54,810 nucleotides of DNA from a virus, in IMG/VR virus record IMGVR_UViG_3300047318_000266, positions 1 to 54,810 of that record; one strand, 5' to 3'. The translations under genes and the position numbers were made by a program. Within the stretch, counting starts at the first letter, position 1, and the number at the start of each line of letters is the position of its first letter. A model generated the notes under the pieces. It had not been told where the DNA came from. It worked only from the letters and a program-made list of their open reading frames with translations, and did no database searches. Shown in pieces: positions 1 to 8,580 of the stretch.

Positions 1-1962
1 TACGAAGTGCCATTTTCCGTCATTTGGAATCCCGTAATTGGCCGTTGTCACACCGTCATTCATGGCGACACCGAACGTACCGGCATTACTGGCCGGACTC
101 TTCGCCCATACGCCCAAATACAGCGTTTTGTTAGCGTATTTTGCTGCGAGTGCTAAGTATTCGATATCGTTAAACGATTGGTATACTACGCCATAACCGC
201 CGCTGTACGTCACTCTTAGCGCGGGGGCATCGTCTTCAATAACACGAGCCTGCACAGCTCCGCTCACGGTCCAGTTAGCGATGTTACCGATGGTAAAGCG
301 CGGATTAAACAGTATGTTGGTTGCGTTCTTACTGGCCTGTTTTCCCGTAGAGGCTGCGCTAATAAGCTTGTCAATCCCGGATTGGTACAGGATGTTGGTC
401 GCCTTGGATGTCGGGTGGTTAAAGCCATTGCCACCGTACGGCAGCTTGATGCTATAATCACCGGATACAAACGGACCAACAACGTCATCCATCGTAAGTG
501 TCGGATTAATTGCAATCGGCTCGTACTCAGTAAATGCCACCTGATCAATATCGGCGCTGGCTCCCGTTGCGGTATCGTCCACCCCCAGCTTGACCACACC
601 GTTCGCGAAATCGTAGTAACTATCGAGCGAAGCGTGCTGCACTCCATCGACAAATACGTCAAAATGAGAGCCGATTACTTTAACGTCCAGCGTATGAGTG
701 TCGCCGCTGAATCCGCTGATTGCTTTGTGGAAGATATATCCGCCAGCATGATCGTAAACTTCCAGCACACCAGCCACCGTAAGGAACACGGTGCAGTTTG
801 CGGTTGCTCTAAATCGCATCTCCGCAATAGCCCCGCTGCCTGTAAGTTTGTAACGCGCCGATACCCGGAAGTTATAATACGTCTTGATGGTCTGCACATA
901 CTGGCCCTTGGTAACCGTCTGCTTTAGGTTAGTTCCGCTGACAAGTGACCAAAAGCTAGAGTCAAAGTTAATCGTCTGCTTCGGGTTTACGTTTACCTCG
1001 TCTTTACCTTCTACCAGCATCTGGAACGTCCGGCCAACATCAATTAATCCATAGCCCTTATTTTTAGTCCACTCTCGGGTACTACGCATGCAACTCGCAC
1101 GCTCGGTGATGCCAGATGCATTCATGGAATCCGCCATTCTCGGTAAGAAGTTTGTAAGTTGGATAACGCTCGGCTTGATGGCGAAGGTATTCAGGAACGT
1201 CTCAATGCTATTCAGGCTATTGGCGTTTGTTATCGTTGTGCCGCCTACGCCATTCATGCCGAAGCCGATGAAAAGCAGGTCTGGTGCGCTATTTTTAACA
1301 AAATCACGCCATACGCCCGACGTACCTTCGCTCGGAAAGTAAGCCGTGTACGCTGGATCAGCAGCTTCGGACACCTTACTGCCCCCGATACCGAAATTCT
1401 TGAACCGGAATATGACACCCGGGAATGCCGTCCGCAACGCATCGGAATATAAGTCCGCAAACTTGCGTGAAGTATCGATCTGATCACCAGTTGCCGTGAT
1501 GCTATCTCCCCAGAATGTTACGTTAACAAATCCGTTAGCCAGCGCAGTGATAAATCGGCTTAGCGCTTCTAGTGGCATGCTGTGGAGCAACGGGGATAAT
1601 ACGGAGTTGTACGAGAGCTTCGTGCTTTCCGCAGTATCCGCCAACTGCGCACTATGCTCCGCCACATTTCCCCGCAGCGCATCCGCATCATACGCCGTAA
1701 AGTACCGCGCCACTCCTACGCCGACCGCCCATGCCTTCGCCGTTGTACCGCTGAATCCGCGCGTAACTCCCGTTAAGTCATTTCCGCTTTTGCCCGTATA
1801 TTTAATCGTCTCCGCGCTCTCATCTACGCCAATCGTCGCAATATTCGGAGCGTCCGGTAGCTTAGACGCGTCGAGTACGGGTACGGTCGTCTGCACGTCC
1901 GTAATTGCTGCGGTTAATTCCGTTGCTGGCGAATTAGGCGCTGCAGGAAACATTTGCATCAT
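1..1962 (-). CDS. Tail fibre / receptor-binding protein with SGNH hydrolase domain (3' end cut by window)
   Basis: 654 codons are open to the left edge with no stop, so the C-terminus is missing. Residues 15-110 resemble the N-terminal adaptor common in Bacillota phage tail proteins (KYTG, RGFSGTTAKAW). An SGNH/GDSL esterase-like domain follows: block I FWGDSITATG (Ser154), GIGG at 191, GFGMNG at 233 (Asn237), and a late NGFNHP block with His516. Between about 332 and 480 a beta-rich, lectin-like segment appears to be inserted in the hydrolase. A second carbohydrate-binding-like segment starts near 551. It probably binds and trims a surface glycan during adsorption (inference). The start is the first ATG of ATGATG, 7 bases after GGAGGT. 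It overlaps the end of the GIY-YIG gene by 29 bases. Confidence 0.82.
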   Translation of the reverse strand, partial: MMQMFPAAPNSPATELTAAITDVQTTVPVLDASKLPDAPNIATIGVDESAETIKYTGKSGNDLTGVTRGFSGTTAKAWAVGVGVARYFTAYDADALRGNVAEHSAQLADTAESTKLSYNSVLSPLLHSMPLEALSRFITALANGFVNVTFWGDSITATGDQIDTSRKFADLYSDALRTAFPGVIFRFKNFGIGGSKVSEAADPAYTAYFPSEGTSGVWRDFVKNSAPDLLFIGFGMNGVGGTTITNANSLNSIETFLNTFAIKPSVIQLTNFLPRMADSMNASGITERASCMRSTREWTKNKGYGLIDVGRTFQMLVEGKDEVNVNPKQTINFDSSFWSLVSGTNLKQTVTKGQYVQTIKTYYNFRVSARYKLTGSGAIAEMRFRATANCTVFLTVAGVLEVYDHAGGYIFHKAISGFSGDTHTLDVKVIGSHFDVFVDGVQHASLDSYYDFANGVVKLGVDDTATGASADIDQVAFTEYEPIAINPTLTMDDVVGPFVSGDYSIKLPYGGNGFNHPTSKATNILYQSGIDKLISAASTGKQASKNATNILFNPRFTIGNIANWTVSGAVQARVIEDDAPALRVTYSGGYGVVYQSFNDIEYLALAAKYANKTLYLGVWAKSPASNAGTFGVAMNDGVTTANYGIPNDGKWHFV

Positions 1963-2749
1963 TACTACCACCTCCCACTTCTAGTTCTGCAAATCTATGT
2001 TTTAACCTTTTGATATCCCTTATTGTCTGTACATGCAACCCATACTCTTTAGCCAAGTCCGATGTCCCTTCCCCGCTTGTTGCCTTATAGTAAATTTCAA
2101 GAGCCGTCTCGTTGGTTATTTTCCGTATCTTCTCTTTACGTTCCAAAGACAATGGCTTGCCTCGGGTAGCTTCCCAGGCTGCGCGCATGTGCTCAATTGG
2201 TCTAGGTTTACCCCTGCGAGCGTCCCCGCTTTTCCGTCTAGCTTCCTCTGTGGGTACCTTCCCCTTCCCTGCTTCTGATAGTTTTTTGCGGGTTTCCTCG
2301 GAGACAGGCGGCCTATTTCTTTGGGCCTCTCTCATACGAGCTCTCGACTCTTCTGAATGCTTCTTTCCCTTCATCGTGCTTGTTCTACCCTTTTTAGCAG
2401 CACTCATCTTCTGCCGAGACTCTAAGGAAAAGACATAGCCACGGCATTGGGCTCCGCCTGTATTACAGTTGTATCCGTTTAAAAATGAGTCAAAATCTCC
2501 AACATGGAATTGCTCCCGCTCATCTAACATCTCAACGCTGCACTCTTCGATGAGGGCGAAATCGAACGCGGCCGATCCGTACTTTGACCAAGCACGCTGT
2601 AGCGCTGGGTTTTCGTGTTTTCCTGCGTTCAGTAAGCGCACATGCACCTTCCAACGCGTACCCACATGAGCGCTCTGTCCGACGTATACCTTACCGCTAA
2701 CCGTATTTGTTATCGTATAAATTCCGACTGTGTACTTATCGACCGCCAT
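1934..2749 (-). CDS. GIY-YIG homing endonuclease with NUMOD3-type repeats
   Basis: 271 aa. The N-terminal 90 residues are a GIY-YIG nuclease: VGIYTITN, then KVYVGQS with Arg (TRW), and Glu in the EREQFHVG stretch. Residues about 120-215 hold several short basic NUMOD3-like DNA-binding repeats (KGKKHSEESRARMREAQ, GKGKVPTEEARRKSG, RGKPLSLERKEKIRK). The C-terminus (ALEIYYKATSGEGTSDLAKEYGL) looks like a helix-turn-helix. Such genes are mobile and cut DNA at the allele lacking them. It sits between two tail genes and overlaps the fibre start, as expected for a free-standing endonuclease inserted in a structural operon. Ribosome site GGAGAGGGG precedes the ATG. Confidence 0.93.
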   Translation of the reverse strand: MAVDKYTVGIYTITNTVSGKVYVGQSAHVGTRWKVHVRLLNAGKHENPALQRAWSKYGSAAFDFALIEECSVEMLDEREQFHVGDFDSFLNGYNCNTGGAQCRGYVFSLESRQKMSAAKKGRTSTMKGKKHSEESRARMREAQRNRPPVSEETRKKLSEAGKGKVPTEEARRKSGDARRGKPRPIEHMRAAWEATRGKPLSLERKEKIRKITNETALEIYYKATSGEGTSDLAKEYGLHVQTIRDIKRLKHRFAELEVGGGSNDANVSCSA

Positions 2750-2771
2750 CTATTCGTTCCCCTCTCCGCTA

Positions 2772-3176
2772 TTATTGCGTGAATTTAACCGACGTGCTGC
2801 TTACCGCGAAGCGCGGACGGTCGCCGACGAGTAGTGTGCGCGGATTATCGAGCGCCTTCGTCCACAAGAGATTTCCGCCGGTTGCTGCGCTTTTTAATCC
2901 GATATGCGTCACGAGGCCCCAATCCGCTGTTGCAACCGGAAATACGACCTCTGCGGTATTGCTCACCGTTTGCTGTCCGCTAACAAGCGTCGGCGCTCCG
3001 AATGCCACCGCCTGACGCGCGTATGAGCCTCCGCTTACTTCCGTCCCGGTATCCGCCGCTGTTGGGTCGGACGTGTAAAGCGCGATATAGACGGTAGCCG
3101 GACCGGTAAACGCCGTGTTACGCAGAGCCGCGTTCAGTAGGATAGCGCTGAGATAATTCGAAATTTGCATCGCCAT
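2772..3176 (-). CDS. Small virion protein, tail-fibre-like family
   Basis: 134 aa. It resembles a family of small structural proteins in Gram-positive phages with the pattern YIALYTSDPTAADTGTEVSG near residue 30, followed by YARQAV and a late THIGLKSA motif. The members are often labelled tail fibre or decoration proteins; the exact role is not established. It is beta-rich without membrane segments. It lies between the distal tail gene and the fibre gene, which favours a tail-tip location. The start ATG follows GGAGAACGAATAA. An intrinsic terminator lies just upstream, so it may have its own transcript or rely on read-through. Confidence 0.7.
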   Translation of the reverse strand: MAMQISNYLSAILLNAALRNTAFTGPATVYIALYTSDPTAADTGTEVSGGSYARQAVAFGAPTLVSGQQTVSNTAEVVFPVATADWGLVTHIGLKSAATGGNLLWTKALDNPRTLLVGDRPRFAVSSTSVKFTQ

Positions 3177-3205
3177 TTATTCGTTCTCCTCCGTTAGATC
3201 AACGC

Positions 3206-3235
3206 AAAAAGGCTCCGGCCATAGTGACCGAAACC
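3206..3235 (-). terminator. Intrinsic terminator after the distal tail gene
   Basis: On the minus strand a 10-bp stem (GGTTTCGGTC / GGCCGGAGCC, with a few G-T pairs) closes a 5-base loop and is followed by TTTTTG. It lies 17 bases after the stop of the distal tail gene and 30 bases before the next start. Confidence 0.85.
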
Positions 3236-3251
3236 TCCGCGCTGTCTTCGT

Positions 3252-3800
3252 TTATTGGTATTCGTATTCGTTCGTTATCGTAAATCCGTTAACCGTCGTT
3301 ACTCCGTTGTTTGACATCGTAATCACTGGCCGTGCGCGTACGTCCGCTTCCGATTCGATCTCGACCGCTGTTGGGCTCGCGGTAATCGTAAACTCCGTTA
3401 TGACTTCCGGACCTACCGGCCACGGATCGTTCATGCGCAGGTTCACGTCGATTAAGCGGCTGCCTGTCGCGCCGAGTTCGAGCGTTCCCGCGTATATCGC
3501 AACATAGTATTTGCCGGGCATATCCGCAAACTCTAGCGTAATCTCGCCGCGCTTTGCGTTGAATGTCCGCGCTAAATACGCCAGTGTCCGGTGATACTCC
3601 GCCGCGCTCGACGTAATCTCGAACGTCAGGCCAATCGGGCGCGCTCCGTAAGATGCGCCGAAATCAACGACGCCGTCCGTATTCGCGAGCTTAACGGTGT
3701 TATCGTCCGTCTCCGGCAGGACCGGTATTCTGCGATCGTGTAATGATGCCCCATGTTCCGATAGCCAAACGCCATTAACCGCAACATCATACGTACTCAT
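3252..3800 (-). CDS. Distal tail protein (Dit-like)
   Basis: 182 aa. The sequence fits the N-terminal part of siphovirus distal tail proteins (Sipho_tail family): a start like TYDVAVNGVWLSEHGASL, a middle GLTFEITSSAAEYHRTLAYLAR, and RLIDVNLRMNDPWPVGPE near residue 125. Dit hexamers form the hub between tail tube and tip. At 182 aa it lacks the long C-terminal galectin-like domain of SPP1-type Dit. Its ATG overlaps the tape-measure stop by four bases (ATGA), and the gene order tape measure then Dit is the usual one. Confidence 0.83.
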   Translation of the reverse strand: MSTYDVAVNGVWLSEHGASLHDRRIPVLPETDDNTVKLANTDGVVDFGASYGARPIGLTFEITSSAAEYHRTLAYLARTFNAKRGEITLEFADMPGKYYVAIYAGTLELGATGSRLIDVNLRMNDPWPVGPEVITEFTITASPTAVEIESEADVRARPVITMSNNGVTTVNGFTITNEYEYQ

Positions 3801-6800
3801 AACGTCTTCACCCCCATCGCCTGTAACCGCTGAGCCGCGCGGGTCTTCTCATCGTAATAACTAACGATGTCCGCTTTATCCGTGAGTACGACTTCCTTCG
3901 CGCCCATATCGATATAATTCGTAGTCTGCGTAACGGTAGCCGGTGATTTAACGACCGAGCTCGGCACAGTGAGCACGCCTCTTAGCGCGGATTGCTGCGC
4001 TGAGCTTAACGTAATCCCACTCGATTTCGACGCAGCCGTTACGCTGGTCGACGATATCGCCGCCATCTTCGCGTTGTAGGCCGCGATGAACGTATCGAGC
4101 TCCGTGAGGATCGCGCTGTTTGCGGTAGCGCTGGAACTTACGCGATACGCTGCGATTCCGTCCTCGACCGTTTTGATATCGCCGCTATACGCTTCGAACG
4201 AACTAAGCAACGCATCATATTGCGCTTCGGCTGCGGTCTTCTCGGCGTCGTACGCGGCTGACTTCGCGGCCTTCTCGCCGGATAACGCGTCCTGCTGCGC
4301 TTCGAGCGTCCGGTCCGTGAGTTCGTGGTCGTGTTCGAGTTGCATGCGCTCTATTTCCTTGAGCAGCGCGTCACGTTCCTCGATACCGGCCGGACCGACT
4401 GCGCTCTGTAATTCCGCTAACCGTGCGCGTTTCTCACGTAGCTGCGTCTCGTAATCCGCGTCAGAGTTGAGCGTTTTATTCGCGTCGCGCAGCTTCTGGA
4501 TCGCGTCAATCCGCGCATCATAATCGTCAAGCGCCGCCTTCTTCCGCGCATCGATTGCGTCGAGGTCCGCGTCCTTCGCTTCCTTAATCGCGGCCTTCTC
4601 CGCTTTGACGAGGTCTTCCGCGAGGGCGACCGTCTGCTTCGTAAGGTCTTTGCGCGATTGGTACAGCGCCTCGTCCGCCTTCGCGTAATATTCGCTGTCC
4701 TTCGTATAACGGCTGCGCACGCGAGTCCATGCGTCAATCTTCATCTGCGCGATCTCTGACTCCGACTTGCCGGCGTCTTCCATACGGCGTTCTTCCGCGT
4801 CTATCCACTTCGAGGACGCTTCGTATTGGTCACGCGCTGCTTGCTCCGTTTCGGTCGCGACGTCCTTGCGTGATTGGCGGACCTGCGCGTCTGCAGCTTT
4901 ATACTGTTCGGAGTCCTTCGCGTATCGATCGCGTAACCGCGTCCAGCTTGCAAGCTTCATCTCCGCGATGGAGAGCTCCGTTTTACCGCTGTCTTCCATG
5001 CGCTTCTCTTCCGCATCGATCCACGTAGCCGAGAAGTCGTAGCGTGACTGAACGGAATCCTCCGAGAGTTGCTTAAGCTGCAGCGTGAGTGTGCGCGCAT
5101 CATCTACGGACTCCTTCAAAAAGGCCGCGTGCTTCTTCCGCAGTTCTTCGTATTTAGCGATCTGTTTATCCGCAGTCAATTCGTAAAAGTCCGCTTGGAA
5201 CTGCACGGTCTTGAGGTCCGCATCGTACGCGGCTTTACGTGCTTCGGCCGCCAGTTCCGCCGCAGTCTTTCCGGTCTTACCCTTCGCCGGCTTATCCGGG
5301 TCCGGCGCGATAATATCCTTCGTAAAGTCCTGCACGCCCGTTTCGACTTCGGACGCGAGCTTTTCCATATCGCGCGCGGCATTTGCGTACTTCTGCTGCT
5401 GCTTGAGCGCTTCCTCACGTTGAGCATCGATTTCCGCTTTCGCTCCGGACGTCACTGCCTGCGTGATGATCCCGTTCGTTACGATATCGCCGACGAGCCC
5501 GCTAGTTCTACGCGTATTCTGCTCCTCGCGTGCGGCCATGTCGCCAGCGAACGAACTCGCTTTAGCTCCGGAAGCTACCGCCAACGCATCGCTAAGCCGC
5601 GTCAAGTTGTCTATCTGCGTTTGTACCGACTGCGCCTGCGCTGCGGCTTCTTTCCCGAAGTTGCGGATACGCGTAGTCACGTTTGCAGCCGCTTGATCTG
5701 TAAACCGCTTATCCGTGCTGATCTGCGAGATGATCACGTCAATGTTATCTGCGCGGATACGGCCGTCTTCGCCCTGGCGCGCGTTCAGCTCCGGATACTG
5801 ATCGATTAGTTTTTCCGTGATGTCAACGAGGCGGTTTTTCTGCGCCGCGTCCAGCGTTTGAGCGGAGTTAAGCGTCTTAAACTCGTTAGCCAGCGCGCTC
5901 ATTTGTACGAGCGTCTGTTTCTTCGTAGCTAACGCTGCCGCTTCCGATTTATCCTGCTCGGTCAGCGCAATCGTTCCGCGTTTAACAACCGCATTCATAT
6001 CGGCCAGCTTAGCGGTCGCTTGCTCAACGCTGGTGTAACCGAGTCCTTCGAGCTTTTCGTCGAGTTCGCCGAGCGCATCGTTAACGTCCATGGCTTCCGC
6101 GAACATTTCCGGCAGCGCTGTCCCCGCTTCGCCCGCCGCCTGAATCTCGTTTAGGCGCTCCTGTAGACGCGCACGTTCTTCGAGGACTGGCGTAAGCTCA
6201 TCCGTCTTCGATTTCAGCGTGTCGATATCCGCAGCCGTACGGTCGATAGGCGCTTTCGCGAGCAGTTCGTTGAGCTCTTTCTGCGCGCTGAGCATCGCCT
6301 CTGTTGCCGCTTTGTCGCGTGCTTTTGCCGCTGTCAGTGCGCCGAATGCGCCGGCCAACGCCCCGACCGCTACGAGCGCTATTCCGATTGGTCCCGCCGC
6401 TAGTCCGAGGCCAGCCGCCGCAGTTTTAATAGCGATGACCAACGCGGGTATCGTCTTAAGTAACAGGGACAGTCCGGTCAACCCTACGACAAACGTGAGT
6501 ACACCGGCGGTGCCTGTAGCAAGTCCAGATACAAGTTCGGCGTTGGCTGATGTAAAATCCGCGAGCTCGATGATCATCGGTGTAAGTGTGTCGAGTGCCT
6601 TCTGTACTACCGGAGTAAATGCTTCACCCATTGCTACGGTCGCTTCGTTAGTGGCTTGAGTAAATCGCGCTTGGCTACCGATTATGCCTTGCATCGCTTG
6701 GTCCGCGTTACCGACGTAATAGGCACCTTCACGGATAAATCCCGTGTAAGCTGCCTGTATCTTTTGAGCGTCAGTTAGCTTACCTACCGTTGTGCCTATT

Positions 6801-7384
6801 GAGGCTGCGTACTCTTTTTGTAGCACCGATAAGTTCTTGGTGATACCAACTGCATCCGCGAGCACGGAGTTACCGTTCTTGATACCGTCGAGTGACGCCT
6901 GTATCGCGCCGCCCATCGTATAAAACGACTGCCGACCGTATGCCGCCGAGTCTGCCAGCGAGTTAATCAGCTTCGTCGCCTCTTCGAGACTTAGGCCGGT
7001 TGATAGCGCCGTCTTAAACGCCTGTGCCGATTCAGTCAACGATAAGAACCCGCGCGAAGACAGCTCTTGTACGGCCGCCTGCGCATCCTTCGTTTGGACG
7101 CCGAATCCCTTCGCGACCGCGTTCAGTCCCGCGAACGCCGAGTGCAGCTTCGTAGCCGCTTCGACTGCGCGCATCATTTCGTTGACGAGCTTCGATAATC
7201 CCGCGCCAGCCGCGAGCCCTGCAATCGCGCTCCCCATATCGCGGAATCCGTCAGCACCGCGCCGTGTATCGCCTTCAAGCTCGCGTATTCTGCGCCGAGC
7301 TTCGTCCATTTGACGCCGGAACTCCGCCATCTCAAGCGTTATCCGCGCCTGTATTTCGCCGACGTTCGTGCCGCCTGCCGTCAT
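3797..7384 (-). CDS. Tail tape measure protein
   Basis: 1195 aa, the longest gene in the window. It sets tail length and takes part in DNA ejection. The N-terminal 50 residues are a charged coiled coil (FRRQMDEARRRIRELEGD). Residues about 280-355 form a strongly hydrophobic, Gly/Ala-rich stretch with several possible membrane segments. Long Ala/Lys/Glu coiled coils fill about 640-1090. A 72-residue unit is tandemly duplicated near 780-925 (WIDAEEKRMEDSGKTE then WIDAEERRMEDAGKSE). The predicted tail would be roughly 180 nm by the usual 0.15 nm per residue. The ends overlap both neighbours by four bases, indicating coupled translation. Confidence 0.96.
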   Translation of the reverse strand: MTAGGTNVGEIQARITLEMAEFRRQMDEARRRIRELEGDTRRGADGFRDMGSAIAGLAAGAGLSKLVNEMMRAVEAATKLHSAFAGLNAVAKGFGVQTKDAQAAVQELSSRGFLSLTESAQAFKTALSTGLSLEEATKLINSLADSAAYGRQSFYTMGGAIQASLDGIKNGNSVLADAVGITKNLSVLQKEYAASIGTTVGKLTDAQKIQAAYTGFIREGAYYVGNADQAMQGIIGSQARFTQATNEATVAMGEAFTPVVQKALDTLTPMIIELADFTSANAELVSGLATGTAGVLTFVVGLTGLSLLLKTIPALVIAIKTAAAGLGLAAGPIGIALVAVGALAGAFGALTAAKARDKAATEAMLSAQKELNELLAKAPIDRTAADIDTLKSKTDELTPVLEERARLQERLNEIQAAGEAGTALPEMFAEAMDVNDALGELDEKLEGLGYTSVEQATAKLADMNAVVKRGTIALTEQDKSEAAALATKKQTLVQMSALANEFKTLNSAQTLDAAQKNRLVDITEKLIDQYPELNARQGEDGRIRADNIDVIISQISTDKRFTDQAAANVTTRIRNFGKEAAAQAQSVQTQIDNLTRLSDALAVASGAKASSFAGDMAAREEQNTRRTSGLVGDIVTNGIITQAVTSGAKAEIDAQREEALKQQQKYANAARDMEKLASEVETGVQDFTKDIIAPDPDKPAKGKTGKTAAELAAEARKAAYDADLKTVQFQADFYELTADKQIAKYEELRKKHAAFLKESVDDARTLTLQLKQLSEDSVQSRYDFSATWIDAEEKRMEDSGKTELSIAEMKLASWTRLRDRYAKDSEQYKAADAQVRQSRKDVATETEQAARDQYEASSKWIDAEERRMEDAGKSESEIAQMKIDAWTRVRSRYTKDSEYYAKADEALYQSRKDLTKQTVALAEDLVKAEKAAIKEAKDADLDAIDARKKAALDDYDARIDAIQKLRDANKTLNSDADYETQLREKRARLAELQSAVGPAGIEERDALLKEIERMQLEHDHELTDRTLEAQQDALSGEKAAKSAAYDAEKTAAEAQYDALLSSFEAYSGDIKTVEDGIAAYRVSSSATANSAILTELDTFIAAYNAKMAAISSTSVTAASKSSGITLSSAQQSALRGVLTVPSSVVKSPATVTQTTNYIDMGAKEVVLTDKADIVSYYDEKTRAAQRLQAMGVKTL

Positions 7385-7779
7385 CTTAGCGCCCTCCTTA
7401 TCGCGTCATTTACAAAACGTTGATATAGCCGCTCGTTCGTACGCAGCGGCCGCGATAGGAACTTCGGACGCGTGCCGGGCGTAGTCGGATTCTTGTATTC
7501 GCCCATTTCGTGAACGCGCAACGCGTAGTTAAAGCGAACGCCGCCCGCCTCTTCTGTCGCGGAATAAAACACCTCTCCGTAAATATGGCCGTTCTCGTTC
7601 TTGACGCGCTTGCCCGCCGTCATCCGCAGCGTGCCGGTCTTTAACGGCGCTTCGTTCCGGGAGTCCGCGAGCAGGCGGTCTGTAGCGTCGTGTAATCCGG
7701 ACATAGCTCCGGCGATTACTTTCGCTTCTTGCTGCGCTAGGAAACGGTAAAGCCCCGCTACATCTGCGCTAAACGTCAT
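7381..7779 (-). CDS. HK97 gp10-like tail completion / minor structural protein
   Basis: 132 aa. It has the pattern of the HK97 gp10 or minor-capsid family: an N-terminal amphipathic helix, then RNEAPLKTGTLRMTAGKRV near residue 40, YALRVHEMG near 85 and RPKFLSRPL near 105. Such proteins normally act at the head-tail joint or complete the tail. The usual place is before the tail tube gene; here it lies between the chaperones and the tape measure. It overlaps the tape-measure start by four bases and starts after GAGGTGACCGGAT. Confidence 0.7.
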   Translation of the reverse strand: MTFSADVAGLYRFLAQQEAKVIAGAMSGLHDATDRLLADSRNEAPLKTGTLRMTAGKRVKNENGHIYGEVFYSATEEAGGVRFNYALRVHEMGEYKNPTTPGTRPKFLSRPLRTNERLYQRFVNDAIRRALR

Positions 7780-7785
7780 ATCCGG

Positions 7786-8519
7786 TCACCTCGCTCCCAT
7801 CCGCATCTGATCGCGGAGTAATTTAATCGCAGCCTCGTCGTATTTCGGCGCGCTGCTTTGCTTGAATCCGGCCGCATTACGTAGGCCATCCGTATACGCA
7901 CGGAAGTCCTCTACGCTAGTCGAATGCGACATCACGTTAACGTTAAGCGCGTCCAGCGTTTCGCCAGCCTTGCGCCGCGTCTCCGCTTCGAGTACGTCGA
8001 GTAAATCCATAACGTAGTAGCCACGCTCGAACTCAACTTGCGTTTTGCCTAGACGGACAGCCGCGTCAATGAAAAATTGATCCAGCGTTATACCGCGCTC
8101 ATCACTGCGTCCGCTGCTTTGTCCAGCGTTTGCGTCAGGTTTAGAGCGCCTTGCACGTTTTTTAGGAGTCCGCCGAAATCGTTCACGCGCGCAACGGCGA
8201 CAAAGTACGCCATTAATTCGTCCGGAGATACGTTCTCGTTGATCCACGCGGGCTCTAGTCCGGTCAGCACCGCAACCACGTTAACTACGTCGTCGATTGC
8301 GCTCTCTACAACCGCGAGCAGGTACGGTATCCGGCTGTCCGCAGGCGCGGTTACAACGCTGATTAACAATTGCGGTAAGTTGCCGACTACGCTGTAGAGC
8401 TCGCGCCATTGGCCGATCGTTACCTTGCGCACCTTAACCGCCTGGCCGCCGAGGATGATTGCGGACGGGTCTACTGCGGGAATTTCCGCTTTATCTGAAC
8501 GCTTAAATAGCTGCATCAT
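7786..8519 (-). CDS. Tail assembly chaperone, -1 frameshift product (gpGT-like)
   Basis: About 244 aa if ribosomes shift -1 at 8157-8163. Residues 1-121 equal gpG; the T part then starts KRARRSKPD and continues with GITLDQFFIDAAVRLG and YYVMDLLDVLEAETRRK. The T frame has no plausible start or ribosome site of its own and overlaps the G frame, which is the classic sign of programmed frameshifting. The T part binds tail tube subunits in related phages. The upstream ORF portion of this frame before the heptamer is probably not translated. Confidence 0.85.
8088..8519 (-). CDS. Tail assembly chaperone, short form (gpG-like)
   Basis: 143 aa, reading frame 0. It contains a receptor-type helix-rich fold seen in G-like chaperones (VKVRKVTIGQWRELYSVVG, then AVVESAIDDVVNVVAVLTG). 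The chaperones coat the tape measure protein before the tube assembles and are absent from the mature virion. It lies directly after the tail tube gene and before the tape measure, as in lambda G/T. A slippery heptamer at 8157-8163 allows part of the ribosomes to enter the T frame. Confidence 0.85.
   Translation of the reverse strand: MMQLFKRSDKAEIPAVDPSAIILGGQAVKVRKVTIGQWRELYSVVGNLPQLLISVVTAPADSRIPYLLAVVESAIDDVVNVVAVLTGLEPAWINENVSPDELMAYFVAVARVNDFGGLLKNVQGALNLTQTLDKAADAVMSAV
8157..8163 (-). promoter_or_regulatory. Slippery heptamer A AAA AAC for -1 frameshift
   Basis: In the G frame the codons read CTA AAA AAC GTG. The heptamer A AAA AAC is a canonical -1 slip site. After the shift the codons are AAA AAA CGT GCA, entering the open T frame 23 codons before the G stop. 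I did not identify a downstream pseudoknot by eye. Confidence 0.88.
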
Positions 8520-8540
8520 TTTCGCTCCTTATAAATAAAA

Positions 8541-8562
8541 TAGAGGCGCAGTTAAGCGCCCC
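8541..8562 (-). terminator. Intrinsic terminator after the tail tube gene
   Basis: The minus strand reads GGGGCGC-TTAAC-TGCGCCTC followed by TATTTTATTTAT. A 7-bp stem plus U-rich tail lies between the tail tube gene and gpG, so it would lower chaperone transcription relative to the abundant tube protein. Confidence 0.72.
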
Positions 8563-8580
8563 TTTCGTGTCCTGCGTTAC

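Noticed and set aside
264-1452. Several ORFs on both strands inside the fibre gene region
   Set aside because: A 654-codon minus-strand frame that runs off the left edge explains the region; the others are shadow frames without ribosome sites.
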